Below, piece after piece: positions 51,835-62,177 of a DNA stretch of 64,000 bases. Source of the DNA: Chiridota heheva. Its lineage: Eukaryota > Echinodermata > Holothuroidea > Apodida > Chiridotidae. The notes beneath the pieces are model-generated. The model did not search any database. It was given only the letters and a program-made list of their open reading frames with translations, and was not told where the DNA came from. The DNA lies in contig JAIGNY010004520.1 of assembly GCA_020152595.1 (NCBI GenBank), forward strand, positions 3,030,001-3,094,000. The letters are read 5' to 3'. The first letter of the stretch is position 1. Each line of letters starts with the position of its first letter. A program made the translations under genes and the position numbers.

Positions 51835-52345
51835 GTGGAGGTTATTCTAGTCCCATATGGTTTGTGTGTAGATTTGTTTCTAACCGAGCTACGATGCTCC
51901 GCATTGTTTTCTCGTTTTTGTTTTGTACATGATCCTTCCTTACGGAAACTTGGTGACTCCTATACGGAGCATAAACGCCAAGCTATAACCTGCATAGCAG
52001 ATGCCAATCTTGTGCGACTGGGATGAAAGTGGATGAAGACCGAGTTTTCACCCTACTCTTTTCGAGAAGTATTCAGAAAACCAGGTAGGGTGTGACTGTC
52101 CTACCATCAGGAACAATGGCCTAACATCCCCTCCGAAGGACAGGGAGCGCCATTCAACCACTGCCACTTCTCTCAACAGCTGAATGAGGAGCAGGAGCTG
52201 CAAACGACATACTTCCACTTTGATGATTGTCGTATCTGTCTGCATAACTGTGGAAAAACTCGTTAGACCTGTCTGAGGCTTGAACCAGGTACCTGCAGCA
52301 TCTCAGTCGTGTGCTCTACCAACTTGAGCTACCTGACTCCTCAAT
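51835..52345 (-). mobile_element. tRNA-derived SINE
   Basis: Minus strand begins GTCAGGTAGCTCAAGTTGGT (A box) with GGTTCAAGCC (B box), then the body seen at 41650-41960. The part at 51985-52100 also recurs at 55430-55550. Confidence 0.72.
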
Positions 52346-52349
52346 TCTT

Positions 52350-54317
52350 AGTGAATCTGGTGTTGAAATTTGCAACCAAAGTAGTTGCCAACGTAAATTG
52401 TTTTACAGCTAAGCAAAAGAAGATGTGAAATCCCTTCAGACTGTGTGGAAAGAATATGAGTTTCTTGCATTTTGGAAAATAGGGTTGCTTTGGTGTGAGT
52501 GTAAGAACAAGAAAAAAACAATTGTGCATCTTTACATCAGGAGCCAAACTCTGGAACTCACTTGATGATAGTATAAAACAATTTAAAACCGTAATTCTTA
52601 TTTAAAAAAAAGTACAAACAAAAAATTTTGGCATCTCAGGTGTATCAGGTAATTAAGTAATTATCAGTAATTAAATTGTGCAAGTGTGTAATTGCCTAAT
52701 CTTATAATTTGTTCTTTGCTTTCGTTTTCTTTTAATTATCTTTTTTTTTCTTTTCTGTTCTCAAAGATTTTTCTTATGGTATCTTTTTGTACACATTTAT
52801 GTTGTTTTATCACAAATTTTTCCAATTCATGTTGAAAATAATGTTTTGGTCACAATGATAATGTTTTTGGTCATAATGATTAGTCACAAGAAAAACATCA
52901 AAAAATGTATTTTGATAATTTGAAGATATAATTTGTCTGTTACACATAGGCCCTAGGCCTATGTTATTTCCTAGAAATAAATTGTGTCATTGATTCTAAC
53001 GTTGTTTGACAACACGGTATCTGCAACTATAATTACACAACAAAAATGTCCTAAATAATATAACTTATAGGCTTATAGGCTATACATGTACTGTAATTGG
53101 GTCTCAAAAGTATGCATGTTTATGCCAAACAAAGAAATTTGGAATGGCATGTTTCATTAACACCAAATATTGGCGTATCTTGCCAAGTGAAATTCGTTTT
53201 TTTTATCTGATGTGGCATTACACAATTGATCTCAAAATTTGGTAAACAGACTTAAGCCTAGTCTAAGTGTTAGGTCCTAACAAATAATGCATGAAACTGT
53301 TCTAATTACTAGCACTTATGGTTAAGCTAACGTTACTTTAGTTTAAATATTGTATATGTAATTTTTTTAAATTTCAAATCCAAACATTTTCATTCAAAAA
53401 TTACATTAGGCTATCTCAAAAACATACAAACCAGGCTATAGTCGTTAGTGTATTAAACTTGCTTCAGTCCTCAATAGTCTTAAATCTTTTTCGTGGAGAA
53501 GTGACTGTTATTCTTAGGGCCTAAGGCCTAAAGCCAAGTTCCAAAAAACTAGTAAGGCCACTGATGAGACGTAGGCTGTCCTAACTATTCCTCCTTCAAG
53601 TTCAGGTTCATGTAGCCGGCCGTCCCTGCAATAACACCTTACTGTTGTTGGTGTTGTATGACAGATCTATCCTCTATCGTATAAGCCGTATGCATAATCA
53701 TGCGGTATTTAGCAGTTTAACAGACAGTGTAGCTAGCGCTAGTGTACTATCCCGCTATCTCATATGCATGAATCAAAATTGCAAACTGGGGAAGTACCTT
53801 AATATGAAAGTTGCCATAGTAACAGTCGTTTCATTTATTCCAGTAATCGGCATACACTGATATCATAAATAGCTTTATATTTTTTATCTTAACTTTTGGA
53901 GCACAGGTTTTATTCATAGAAATGAACAAGGAATCGTAAAATAAAAACACAATATCAGTTGATTTAATGAAAATAGAAGAAAATGCTCAAATTTAAATAT
54001 TCATCCGCACCACTAAACATAGCGTTGTTAACAACACCCCTAACAACTTCATAACGTGAAAAGAAATTTATAGGGAAAAAACCCTTTAATATCACAACAA
54101 GTCCAAATTCCTTGTCAAAATTCTTATAGATACTAGCTTTGTAACAAAAATTGATTTTCTTTTTCATGAGGTGCAGAATACTGCGTATTTACTTTATTTA
54201 AGGAAAAAAGCTATCTGAGTTAACAGGTCTGGTCGTAAATAACTGAGCAGGACGGTTTGTGTAAAACTACTAACATTTCTCAGTTTTCGGTGTTTTTAAT
54301 TTTAAAAACAGACAAAA
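52350..54317. other. upstream region of CFAP299, no repeat or motif recognised
   Basis: AT-rich intergenic DNA leading to the CFAP299 start. I could not place a TATA box, CpG island or RFX X-box with confidence. Confidence 0.4.
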
Positions 54318-54425
54318 ATGGAGGAGGAGGTTGCATCTGGTAGTGACAATATCGTTACAGAGTTCAACACCTATGAAGATTTTCTGGATTCGCAAATAAC
54401 TTCACTTGATTTATACTATCTTGAG
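54318..54425 (+). CDS. CFAP299: CFAP299 exon 1
   Basis: 36 codons beginning [20 protein letters not shown] and ending DLYYLE, donor GAG|GTTTGT. Confidence 0.95.
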
Positions 54426-57400
54426 GTTTGTTTATATTTCGCAGAACAGGTTAAGTATGCTTAGGGCCTATAATGTTACACCAAGTTGTATGTGATTGTG
54501 AGGTATTATATGCAGTAAGATGTGGTTCTATTCTCTAGGTCGGGAATTATGGTATTTGATGAAAACACAGTGACGAATATGATTTCAGGCACCATAACTA
54601 GCCGCAAAGGGGGAGCCGAACCTAGCTTAATTTGCATTTCCTACGGACGTATTGTTTTGACGTTTTCATTACAAAAGAACATAAGATTTTATTTTTAGTT
54701 CTACAATTTGTTTCCTGTTTCCTGTGGAATATGTAGCGTTAAGTTATTATGGGCCATTCTTTGGCTGTACACACACGTAACGTAACAGAGAGTGGACCCC
54801 TGGGATCTCCCAGGGATTCACTGGGGCCATTCTCTGGCTGGTCACACACATAGTAACAAGATAATGTGCTAAGAAGGGTGAGTCACCCCATAAAAAGCTT
54901 AAACTAACAGTAACACCACCACCTCAAAAAAACAAAAAAACAGATGCCCAGAGTTAGTAAAGAACTTATCAATGTTGACTTTGAAATTGTGAACATAAAT
55001 GTAACTAACTACCCACTCAGGCAAACCATTCCATTCATTAACAACTCTATGTGAAAAGCAAAAACGGCGAATATCTATCAGTGATAACTCTTTGGTCAAC
55101 TCAAAATGTTACTACGTGTCACATGAGGATTAGCTGAAACATGCAAGAAATTACAGGAAGTTAAAACATCACTACCAGATAGGAATTGATAAGCCTGGAT
55201 CATATCGCCACGTACTCTTCTCAACTCAAGCATGGTCAAACCAAGAATTCGCAACCTAGATTCATAAGAGAGATTCCTTGCTTCAGGATTAAGTCTAGTG
55301 GCTTTTGCTGAACCTGCTCTAAAATGAACTTATCCCTCTCAATTTTTACTGAAGAAATTTGTATCACTAGTCCTAGATAGCCTATCACCCCTGCATATTT
55401 TGCCTTTCATATAGTCCCAAGACTGCAAGCTACCTGCATAGCAGATGCCAGTCTCGTGCGACTGGGACTGAAGTGTATGAACACAGGGTTTTCACCCTAC
55501 TCTTTTCGAGAAGTATTCAGAGAACCAGGTAGGGTGTGACTGTCCTACCAGTTAAAGGCAACAATCCTTATTTCATTTTAGCGTGTGCTTATGTGTGTGC
55601 CGTTGGGGAGTGGGGTAGTCTTGGGGGAGGGGGTGGTCTGAAATTGAGAAATTGTACTAGCTTTTATTTATTTTTAAATCAGAGACATGGTTCCTTTTCT
55701 TTGGAGTCTGCCCCCTTGCTCTTCCGTCATTCCTGCGTCCCTGAGCATGCACACTTGTCTGACACTGTGACTATACCTTAGGTGTGTACACTTTAGTTTT
55801 CAGTGTCATCAAAATGATATCAAATTTATCAATGGTAAAATTGGGAGCAACTGTAGAGTACCCTACTTTTTACTAACTTTTAAGTTAGAGGAGACAATCC
55901 TTATTTCATACTGTCTGATCGAGGACTAACATCTAAACCAACCAACAAAAACAGCAGTCAAAATCTTATTCCTATCTCAAGTTATTCATGTTTGAAGTTG
56001 ACATAATGGAGGCTGCCACTTTGTACGATTCTGTATTAAATTTTTGTGCATGATGAAGCTATTTCTTCAACAGGGATATACATGTAAGGATTATAATGTA
56101 TTTCTTTATCAATTTTATGAAAGTTTTTATTCCAAAATAATGTGATATATCATATTTTAACAGCATGTTTGAATAATTCATATGCACCCAGAAATGTTCT
56201 TCATCAGCTTACAACAGGAAAGCAATTTGTCATACACTAGAAACCTTTAGATAAATGATGCCATTTCTTCTGCTTGTTTTAAATTAAAAATGGCAGCTTT
56301 CATTGTAATGCCATTAAAAAATTTAATAATTACAGAAAAAATGTGGTAGATTGCCTCAGGAGGTATGGAATTTGATCAGATGATTTATCATCTTTTAGAT
56401 ATATTATAAGAAAAAAGGATTACTTTAGACTTTGTGTCTCCTTCTCAAGTGCGGTGCTTTATATTTTACAGGATGAAGAATTAGCGAGACAGCTAGTTGA
56501 ACTTGGCTATAGAGGAAGCGGAGAAGTCCTGAAAAGGGAAGAGTTTGAAGCAAGAAAACAAGCTGCAGAAGCAAACAGACTTTCAAAAAGAAGTCAGCAA
56601 AAGTAAGCTCCAAACATTCACTTGTACATCAGACAACATAATTGACTTGATCAGTTTCTGCTGCTCTTCTTCTGTGGTGATGTTTATGGAGCATTGCATC
56701 TCCCTTTATTTGAGCATGTTCATTTCCTGTCAAAAATTCTCTTGCCTAGTTTTGTTAAGAGTTGCATGTTAGCTGTGAAAGGCATGGTTGTGTTAATATG
56801 ACATCAACAAATACTGTTAAAAAAAAAATTCAGTAGTGATTTAGTCAATCATGTTTATAAAATAATCTTGAGCTTGCTTGTAAGCAACTATTTGGATTCA
56901 GGTTGGAATTTTAGAGTACCTAAAAATTGACAAATGTTTGCCTTGTTTTCAGTGTTTTTATGACTTTATACAGTAATGGAATTATTGAAAGAAATAGATA
57001 AGACCTACTTTTTCACAGCATTCTTTTTTAAATATAAAGAAAGAAAGAAATTGAATCAGGTATTTCGTCATTGTCAAAAAAATGTTTTTCCACACCTAAA
57101 ATACTTCTGTTTTAACTTTAGATATTATTTTTCTAATTTCATTTTCATCTTTATTTGCAGAACACTTGCCAGTTCTGGTAAAGACCTTAAGAACCCCTTT
57201 CTAAAAGCTCTGGCTCAGCGCGAAGAAGCAAATAGAAGTGGCAAAATGACATCAATTATTTTCATCGAGATAAAAACTCCAAAGGTCAAGAGATATCTGG
57301 ATACATTGACTATGCACACCGGTTAAAAACAGAGAACTTTGAAGCATATTTCTCTGGGAGGAAGAGGTTGCTTCCAAGACCCTCTGATCTTAGGTAAGAT

Positions 57401-60400
57401 ATACAAGGTTTCTATGCCATCTGGTAACAGAACTATTTATTTCCCATTTATATTTTTTGGCCCATTGATGGGTCCAAAGTCAGAAGGTTGTAAATACTTG
57501 CATCAATGTTGATTTTATCAAATTATACCTTTAATGTCAAGACATTACCTTTTTCTTTTTTTAAATGTTCCATCTTTAATATGTTTCTTTATAAAATTAT
57601 ACCCCCTCAAATTATAACCCCTTTTTGTCCATCTCTTTACTGGGATTCTCATTTTTTGTCCTCAAATATATTCTTCACTGAACAGGTGAAGAAAACTAAT
57701 ATTAGGCCTATATCTTATTCCGTTAGAGAATAAAGGGTTATGCTGGTATGGAAATTTACCAAGTTTTGCTTCCTGCAGTGAGTGCTGCATTGTGTCCTTT
57801 GATCAAAACGCTTCATCTTACTTGCTCCGCCCACTCAGCTGTAAAATGAGTACCAGCACTGCTGGGGAGTCAACCTGCAATAGAATGGCGTCCTGTCCAG
57901 GGGTAGTCATGTGCTCTCATTGACACGCACCATGGAAACCCGTGTTAAGCACCAACCTATGGGTCTAATGGCTCCGACAGATTTATCTTGAACTTATTCC
58001 GTAAGGAGATATTCAATTTCTGTCTCAGTTCTACAGAAATGACTGGTGTGAAAAGGTTACTGTAAAAGGTTAGCATCCTCATTGCTTTCTCAACAGTTCG
58101 TCCCTCTTTTTGTGCAGTGGCGAATGTCATTTGTGTAGTGACAAATGTCAAAATTTAAATGATTAATTCCGCATACTGAGAATGTTCGAAAAATTTTGAA
58201 GCTTGATGAAATAAAAGTTGATAAACGTATTATATAGTTTGATATATGATTGGAAAGAGAAAATGCTAATCTTTTGACAACTGTACTTACAATTAAGATA
58301 TTTTAGGCAAAATCTTATTTCATGAAGTTTCAAAGACATTCGTCAGTATGCGGAAATAATAATTCAGTATTTTGCACCAAATCTAGTTTCACCTAAATAA
58401 GACATTTGTCAGTATGTGGAAAGAGGGACAAATTGGTTGTGTAATTTAAAGAGAATCATTTTTTAAAACTTTTTTAATACAGGAATTCATTCTATAATTT
58501 CAGTTGGTGGGTAAATTATACTTTATTACTGGATTGTGTTAAATGGAAAAACTACAATAAAATACTAAAAAACTTGATGGAATGTGAAGATGTGATGTCA
58601 CAGCTAGTCTCATTGAAGGAGCACTAAACTCATTAGTGAGAGCATTGTTTTGTAAATTTTTTCAAATATTGGCTAAATTGCTTTACTTCCTAAAGTGATC
58701 AAATGTTATTGTTTATGAATCTTAGATAACTACTTGGTAAAACAATTGGCAGTAAAAAAGTTTTCTAGCTCTCTACATGAGTCAAAAAGCTTTGTTGAAT
58801 ATTTTAGAGTTTCTAGAAAATTTCCCCTTTCACTTTTAGGCAATTGTCCCTGTAATAATTTCTACACAGATCAATAACTTTTTCTGAACTTGAATATCTC
58901 CCTAATGGAATAAGATATTGAACTAGTTTCTTAAAGGGCCATGCGCCCAAAAAAAGAGGCGCTGCCACTTCGCGATTCTTGATTTTTAGGAGACTCACAT
59001 TTATTCCATATGCTAGTCTAAAACACAAATGTACAGAGCATCTTTGATATGAATATTCAAATCTGAAATGAATTATGACTTTAGCTGATTTTGTACAGTT
59101 TATTGCATTGGTGATTGTGTGTGTGAGCAATGAACAAACAAACCACTTGGTTATCAAATTTTTACACCTAGAATAAATTGTTTTTTTAATTTGGGCATTT
59201 TTTGTAGTTGAGTCGGTTATATTAGCGAATTTCATTTGGATCCATTGCATTAGCAATCGTAAATGTTTTCGTGCAGTCATGTTTGCCAACTTCTGTAACT
59301 TTGTTGTTACTGTAACATGTCGTTAGGCCTAAGCGTTAGGCCTTGTGTGTAGTCTGTAAGTTGTAAGGCCTAGTCTGTAAGTTGCTGTGTTAGTGCTACT
59401 GTACCAGGTAAACAGAGACCAAAGAAAAACAGAAACAATGACAATGACATCTCTTGCTTGACAAGTGCTAGATGATACCGCATGTGGAGAGAATGTTTAA
59501 GCACCAAGCCCTCTATTCTGGGGCACGTGGCCCTTCCATTTTGTTTCTTTCCTGTAAGATGAAAATTTTTGACTACTATGCGAATCCTAAACCAAGTACT
59601 ATGGTTGTACTTCATTTGAGGAGCTTATGCATAATGGGGGCTTGCAGTAAGGTTATGGAAATGTCAAGTAAAAAAATGATTTATATATTATTTTTTTTTT
59701 TTTTTATATTCTTCCATTTATTACAGCTTCTACAACTGGGAAACACAAACATCAACATCAAATCCAACACCAAATTACCAGGTCATTGCAGAAAATGCAT
59801 CTGGGCTTTTATTCAAGAACAAAAGGGATAGGAAGATTTTAAATGTAGATCCAAAGGTATGTATCCTGGTATGACTTTACTTTTCTTCTTTTAATATGAC
59901 AGTATGAGAGAGAACATTTTATATCAAGGAATCTGAAGTAGCAGTGGCATATTTAATGTGGGCAGGGGACCACTTAGTCTCAGCGGAGTACTTCTATGAA
60001 TGTGGTTGGTAGGTGAGGTGTAGGTGGTAGGTAAGGTGTAGGTGGTAAGTAAGGTGTGGGTGGTAAGTAAGGTTTGGTAGTCAGGAATTTGAAAAATAGA
60101 AGAAGGATATTAGTGTAACTTCAGGAATTCATGTAAATGACTTGGTGCTTGTAATAAAGACAGACAGGTAGACATACAAAATTAGTGCAGTGTGTGTGGG
60201 GGGGGGGGGGGAAGGAGGGAAAATGTTTGTTAAAACTTATGTATTGTTTTGAAAATTAGAGGGGGCAAATCTCCCCCTTTTCTCTGTCATGTTTGTATTT
60301 GAAGTTTATATATTACATAACTTAAAGGGTTTGCCATAAGGATCATCTGCCCTCAGTGATCATTGTGATAATGTGGTACTTCTTTGTCCAATATATAAAA

Positions 60401-62177
60401 AATACCCCGACCAAAATATTGTGATATGTCATGAAAAGTACATTTATGTATCAAAAGAAAGTGAATCCAAATTTCTGAAACATTGTAGATAGAATGAAAG
60501 TGACTTCCAATTTGGCAGAGCTTTTGCTGCAAATCTTGTTTTCCTATGTTTTTTTTCTTTTACTTAAGATGTATAATGAGATTCTGTGAACCCTAATATA
60601 TAACAATTATCTTAGGTTAGTATTCATAGATAATTATTGAAGTTGACCAAAGAGTTCTCACAGATAAATATTCAGTGTTTTAGCTTTTTGCAATGAGTTG
60701 TTGATGAGTGGAATGGTTTGCCTGAGTGGGTAGTTAGCTCCAATTCTGTTCACAATTTCAAAGTCAACATTGATAAGTTCTTCACTAGCTCTGGGCGTCT
60801 TTGATTTATTATTATTATTGTTATTGATAATATTATTATTTTGTTTTTGTGGTGGTGGTGTTAGTTTGGGATTTTGATGGGGTGATTCACCCTTTTTAGC
60901 CCTCATCTTGTTATGTTATGTTAACTCATAAATGGTAACATGGTGGTACATATTGTTACATTTCTCAATGATAATTGATATCTACATGTTAATCTTATTC
61001 AGACATATCACAACAGATCTGAAAACAGAAGAATTTAAATTGATCAATTTTAGCAAGTATGTGTAAGCCCACAGATACGTATATGGAAATGGATATTTTC
61101 AAGCAATGGTAGGATTAGGATTTGCACAAGTGGGGCTTAAATTCCAAATCATGTGCTACTTACATACAAATTTTTCTTATCACTCTACTTCAAATTCAAA
61201 CAAATTTCCTGATGGGGGAATAGAGGTCCCCAACAGAGAGGCTAGATCCCCCTGAACTTGGCCTGCCCCTGTATGTAAAAAACAAACAAAGAAAACCTAT
61301 ATCCTCTAAAATATGAAACAAATCTGCATTTTGTAAACCTTAATTTTTTTAATGCATTTTTATGTCTATCAGATGTATTTGTGACAAATGTTTAACCCAA
61401 ATTAAGATGAATCATATACAAAAAAATCAAATTAAATTAACACTCGCAATTAACTTTACGGAAAAAGAAGAAAACATACGTTTTAAATCAATGTCTTGCC
61501 GTCCAAATTTAATCAGAATTTATAATGGCTGTCATCAGTTGAATGTAATGAAATAAGAAGTGATTTCAGTTTAAGTAAAATTGGGCTAATATGATTATAA
61601 AGCAACTGACAGATGAATTTCATCATATTGTTTGTTCCACATTTCACATTTACCAAGTATTTTTGTTATCACCAGTTTGCAAACAAATTTCTCCCACTAA
61701 GACGCTTAACATGGATGAGTGATTTCAATCACAAAAGTGCCCTGATTACTCAGCACTGGCTTCTGTAATCTTACACACACAAATAACCTCGGGCTACTTG
61801 ACTGGTGTGCATGGGAATGGCAGATGAACAATCATTGTTTGGAGTGGAAACACAATACACTGAACAGGAACAGGAAGTCGGGTTGGTAATTGTCATACCT
61901 GAGTTTTCAGGATTAACTCAGGTGTCGGATGCGGGTAAGAGAAACTTTTCGGCAAGGTGTCGGATGAGAGTTAGAGAAACTTTTCGGCATGCTATTTTTC
62001 AATTATACTGTATTTGGTTGAAATTTATGATGACACTGATTTGAGTGATATTATGAATTGTTTTTGTCTTTTATCTAGGCACCATCTCCAGGGGACAACT
62101 CCACGAGGAATCCATTAGACTGCCCTCAATATACACAAGTCGTTATCTACGACCATATTACAAGAAGGAAAACATAA
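54318..62177 (+). CDS. CFAP299: CFAP299 (C4orf22 family), 5 exons, one-base frameshift in exon 3
   Basis: Exons 54318-54425, 56472-56602, 57161-57393, 59727-59856, 62079-62177, all with GT-AG borders and joining phases. The ATG sits in a good context (AAAATGG). Recognised family segments in order are [20 protein letters not shown] (near residue 11), [102 protein letters not shown] and the terminal [12 protein letters not shown]. With one missing base restored near 57267 the product is 233 residues, the length I recall for human CFAP299. This small conserved protein, once called a DUF4464 protein, is tied to cilia and flagella and to testis expression. Its molecular activity is not established. 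The gene lies head to head with the coiled-coil gene, with about 6 kb between start codons. Confidence 0.96.
54845..55340 (-). mobile_element. CR1-like LINE C-terminal fragment
   Basis: Minus strand reads [20 protein letters not shown] and later [20 protein letters not shown], the usual RR.RGD...Y and VVN.WN.LP..VV pattern. It lies in CFAP299 intron 1, opposite to the gene. Confidence 0.8.
55430..55550 (-). mobile_element. SINE body fragment
   Basis: Matches 51985-52105, including TTTTCACCCTACTCTTTTCG. Head missing. Confidence 0.65.
55885..56448. mobile_element. MITE, TTAAAGGAGACATA family, copy 3
   Basis: Diverged ends (TTAGAGGAGAC, inverted GTGTCTCCTTCT). Interior GTTATTCATGTTTGAAGTTG is shared with copy 2. 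It ends about 24 bp before exon 2 of CFAP299, so it supplies sequence near the splice acceptor. Confidence 0.7.
56472..56602 (+). CDS. CFAP299: CFAP299 exon 2
   Basis: Acceptor TTTTACAG, donor AA|GTAAGC, 131 nt. Reads [20 protein letters not shown] and ends NRLSKRSQQ plus two bases that complete a Lys codon with exon 3. Confidence 0.96.
57161..57393 (+). CDS. CFAP299: CFAP299 exon 3 (frameshifted)
   Basis: Acceptor TTTGCAG, donor AG|GTAAGA, 233 nt. Upstream frame reads [20 protein letters not shown] to MTSIIFI. At 57264-57270 the sequence TTCATCGAGAT lacks one C relative to the family's Phe-Ile-Arg-Asp. Beyond it the next frame gives [20 protein letters not shown] and [14 protein letters not shown]. 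Read literally, translation would stop at a TAA at 57324-57326. Confidence 0.95.
57770..57960 (+). mobile_element. SINE fragment in CFAP299 intron 3
   Basis: Contains TTTGATCAAAACGCTTCATC and GAATGGCGTCCTGTCCAGGG, a SINE tail also seen inverted at 8160-8345. Confidence 0.6.
58933..59535. mobile_element. MITE with AAGGGCCAYGYGCCC ends
   Basis: Left AAGGGCCATGCGCCC and right inverted GGGGCACGTGGCCCTT. About 600 bp, non-coding. The 158-codon minus-strand frame inside has no family features. Confidence 0.65.
59727..59856 (+). CDS. CFAP299: CFAP299 exon 4
   Basis: Acceptor TTACAG, donor AAG|GTATGT, 130 nt. Reads [20 protein letters not shown] and ends [10 protein letters not shown]. Confidence 0.96.
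59995..60080. repeat. GGTAGGTAAGGTGTAG tandem repeat
   Basis: About five ~16-bp units of GGTGTAGGTGGTAGGTAA. A run of 14 G follows at 60197-60211. Confidence 0.85.
60640..60920 (+). mobile_element. CR1-like LINE 3' tail
   Basis: Reads [20 protein letters not shown] then KVNIDKFFT, matching 54845-55100. 3' sequence GGTGATTCACCC is shared with that copy. Confidence 0.78.
61660..61996 (-). repeat. ~390-bp dispersed repeat, copy D (inverted, partial)
   Basis: Reverse complement of copies A and B. A 36-bp unit with GTGTCGGATG(C/A)G is duplicated at its end (61920-61990). Lies just before CFAP299 exon 5. Confidence 0.8.
62079..62177 (+). CDS. CFAP299: CFAP299 exon 5 (stop codon)
   Basis: Acceptor TTATCTAG, 32 codons from [14 protein letters not shown] to [12 protein letters not shown], then TAA at 62175-62177. 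I saw no canonical AATAAA close downstream. Confidence 0.96.
   Translation, partial: APSPGDNSTRNPLDCPQYTQVVIYDHITRRKT

Noticed and set aside
52265..52345. tRNA gene on the minus strand
   Set aside because: Has A- and B-box-like motifs but continues into a SINE body repeated at 41.7 and 55.5 kb, and the acceptor arms do not pair convincingly.
58813..59289. 158-codon minus-strand gene
   Set aside because: Falls within a TIR element, has no family features and no splice support.
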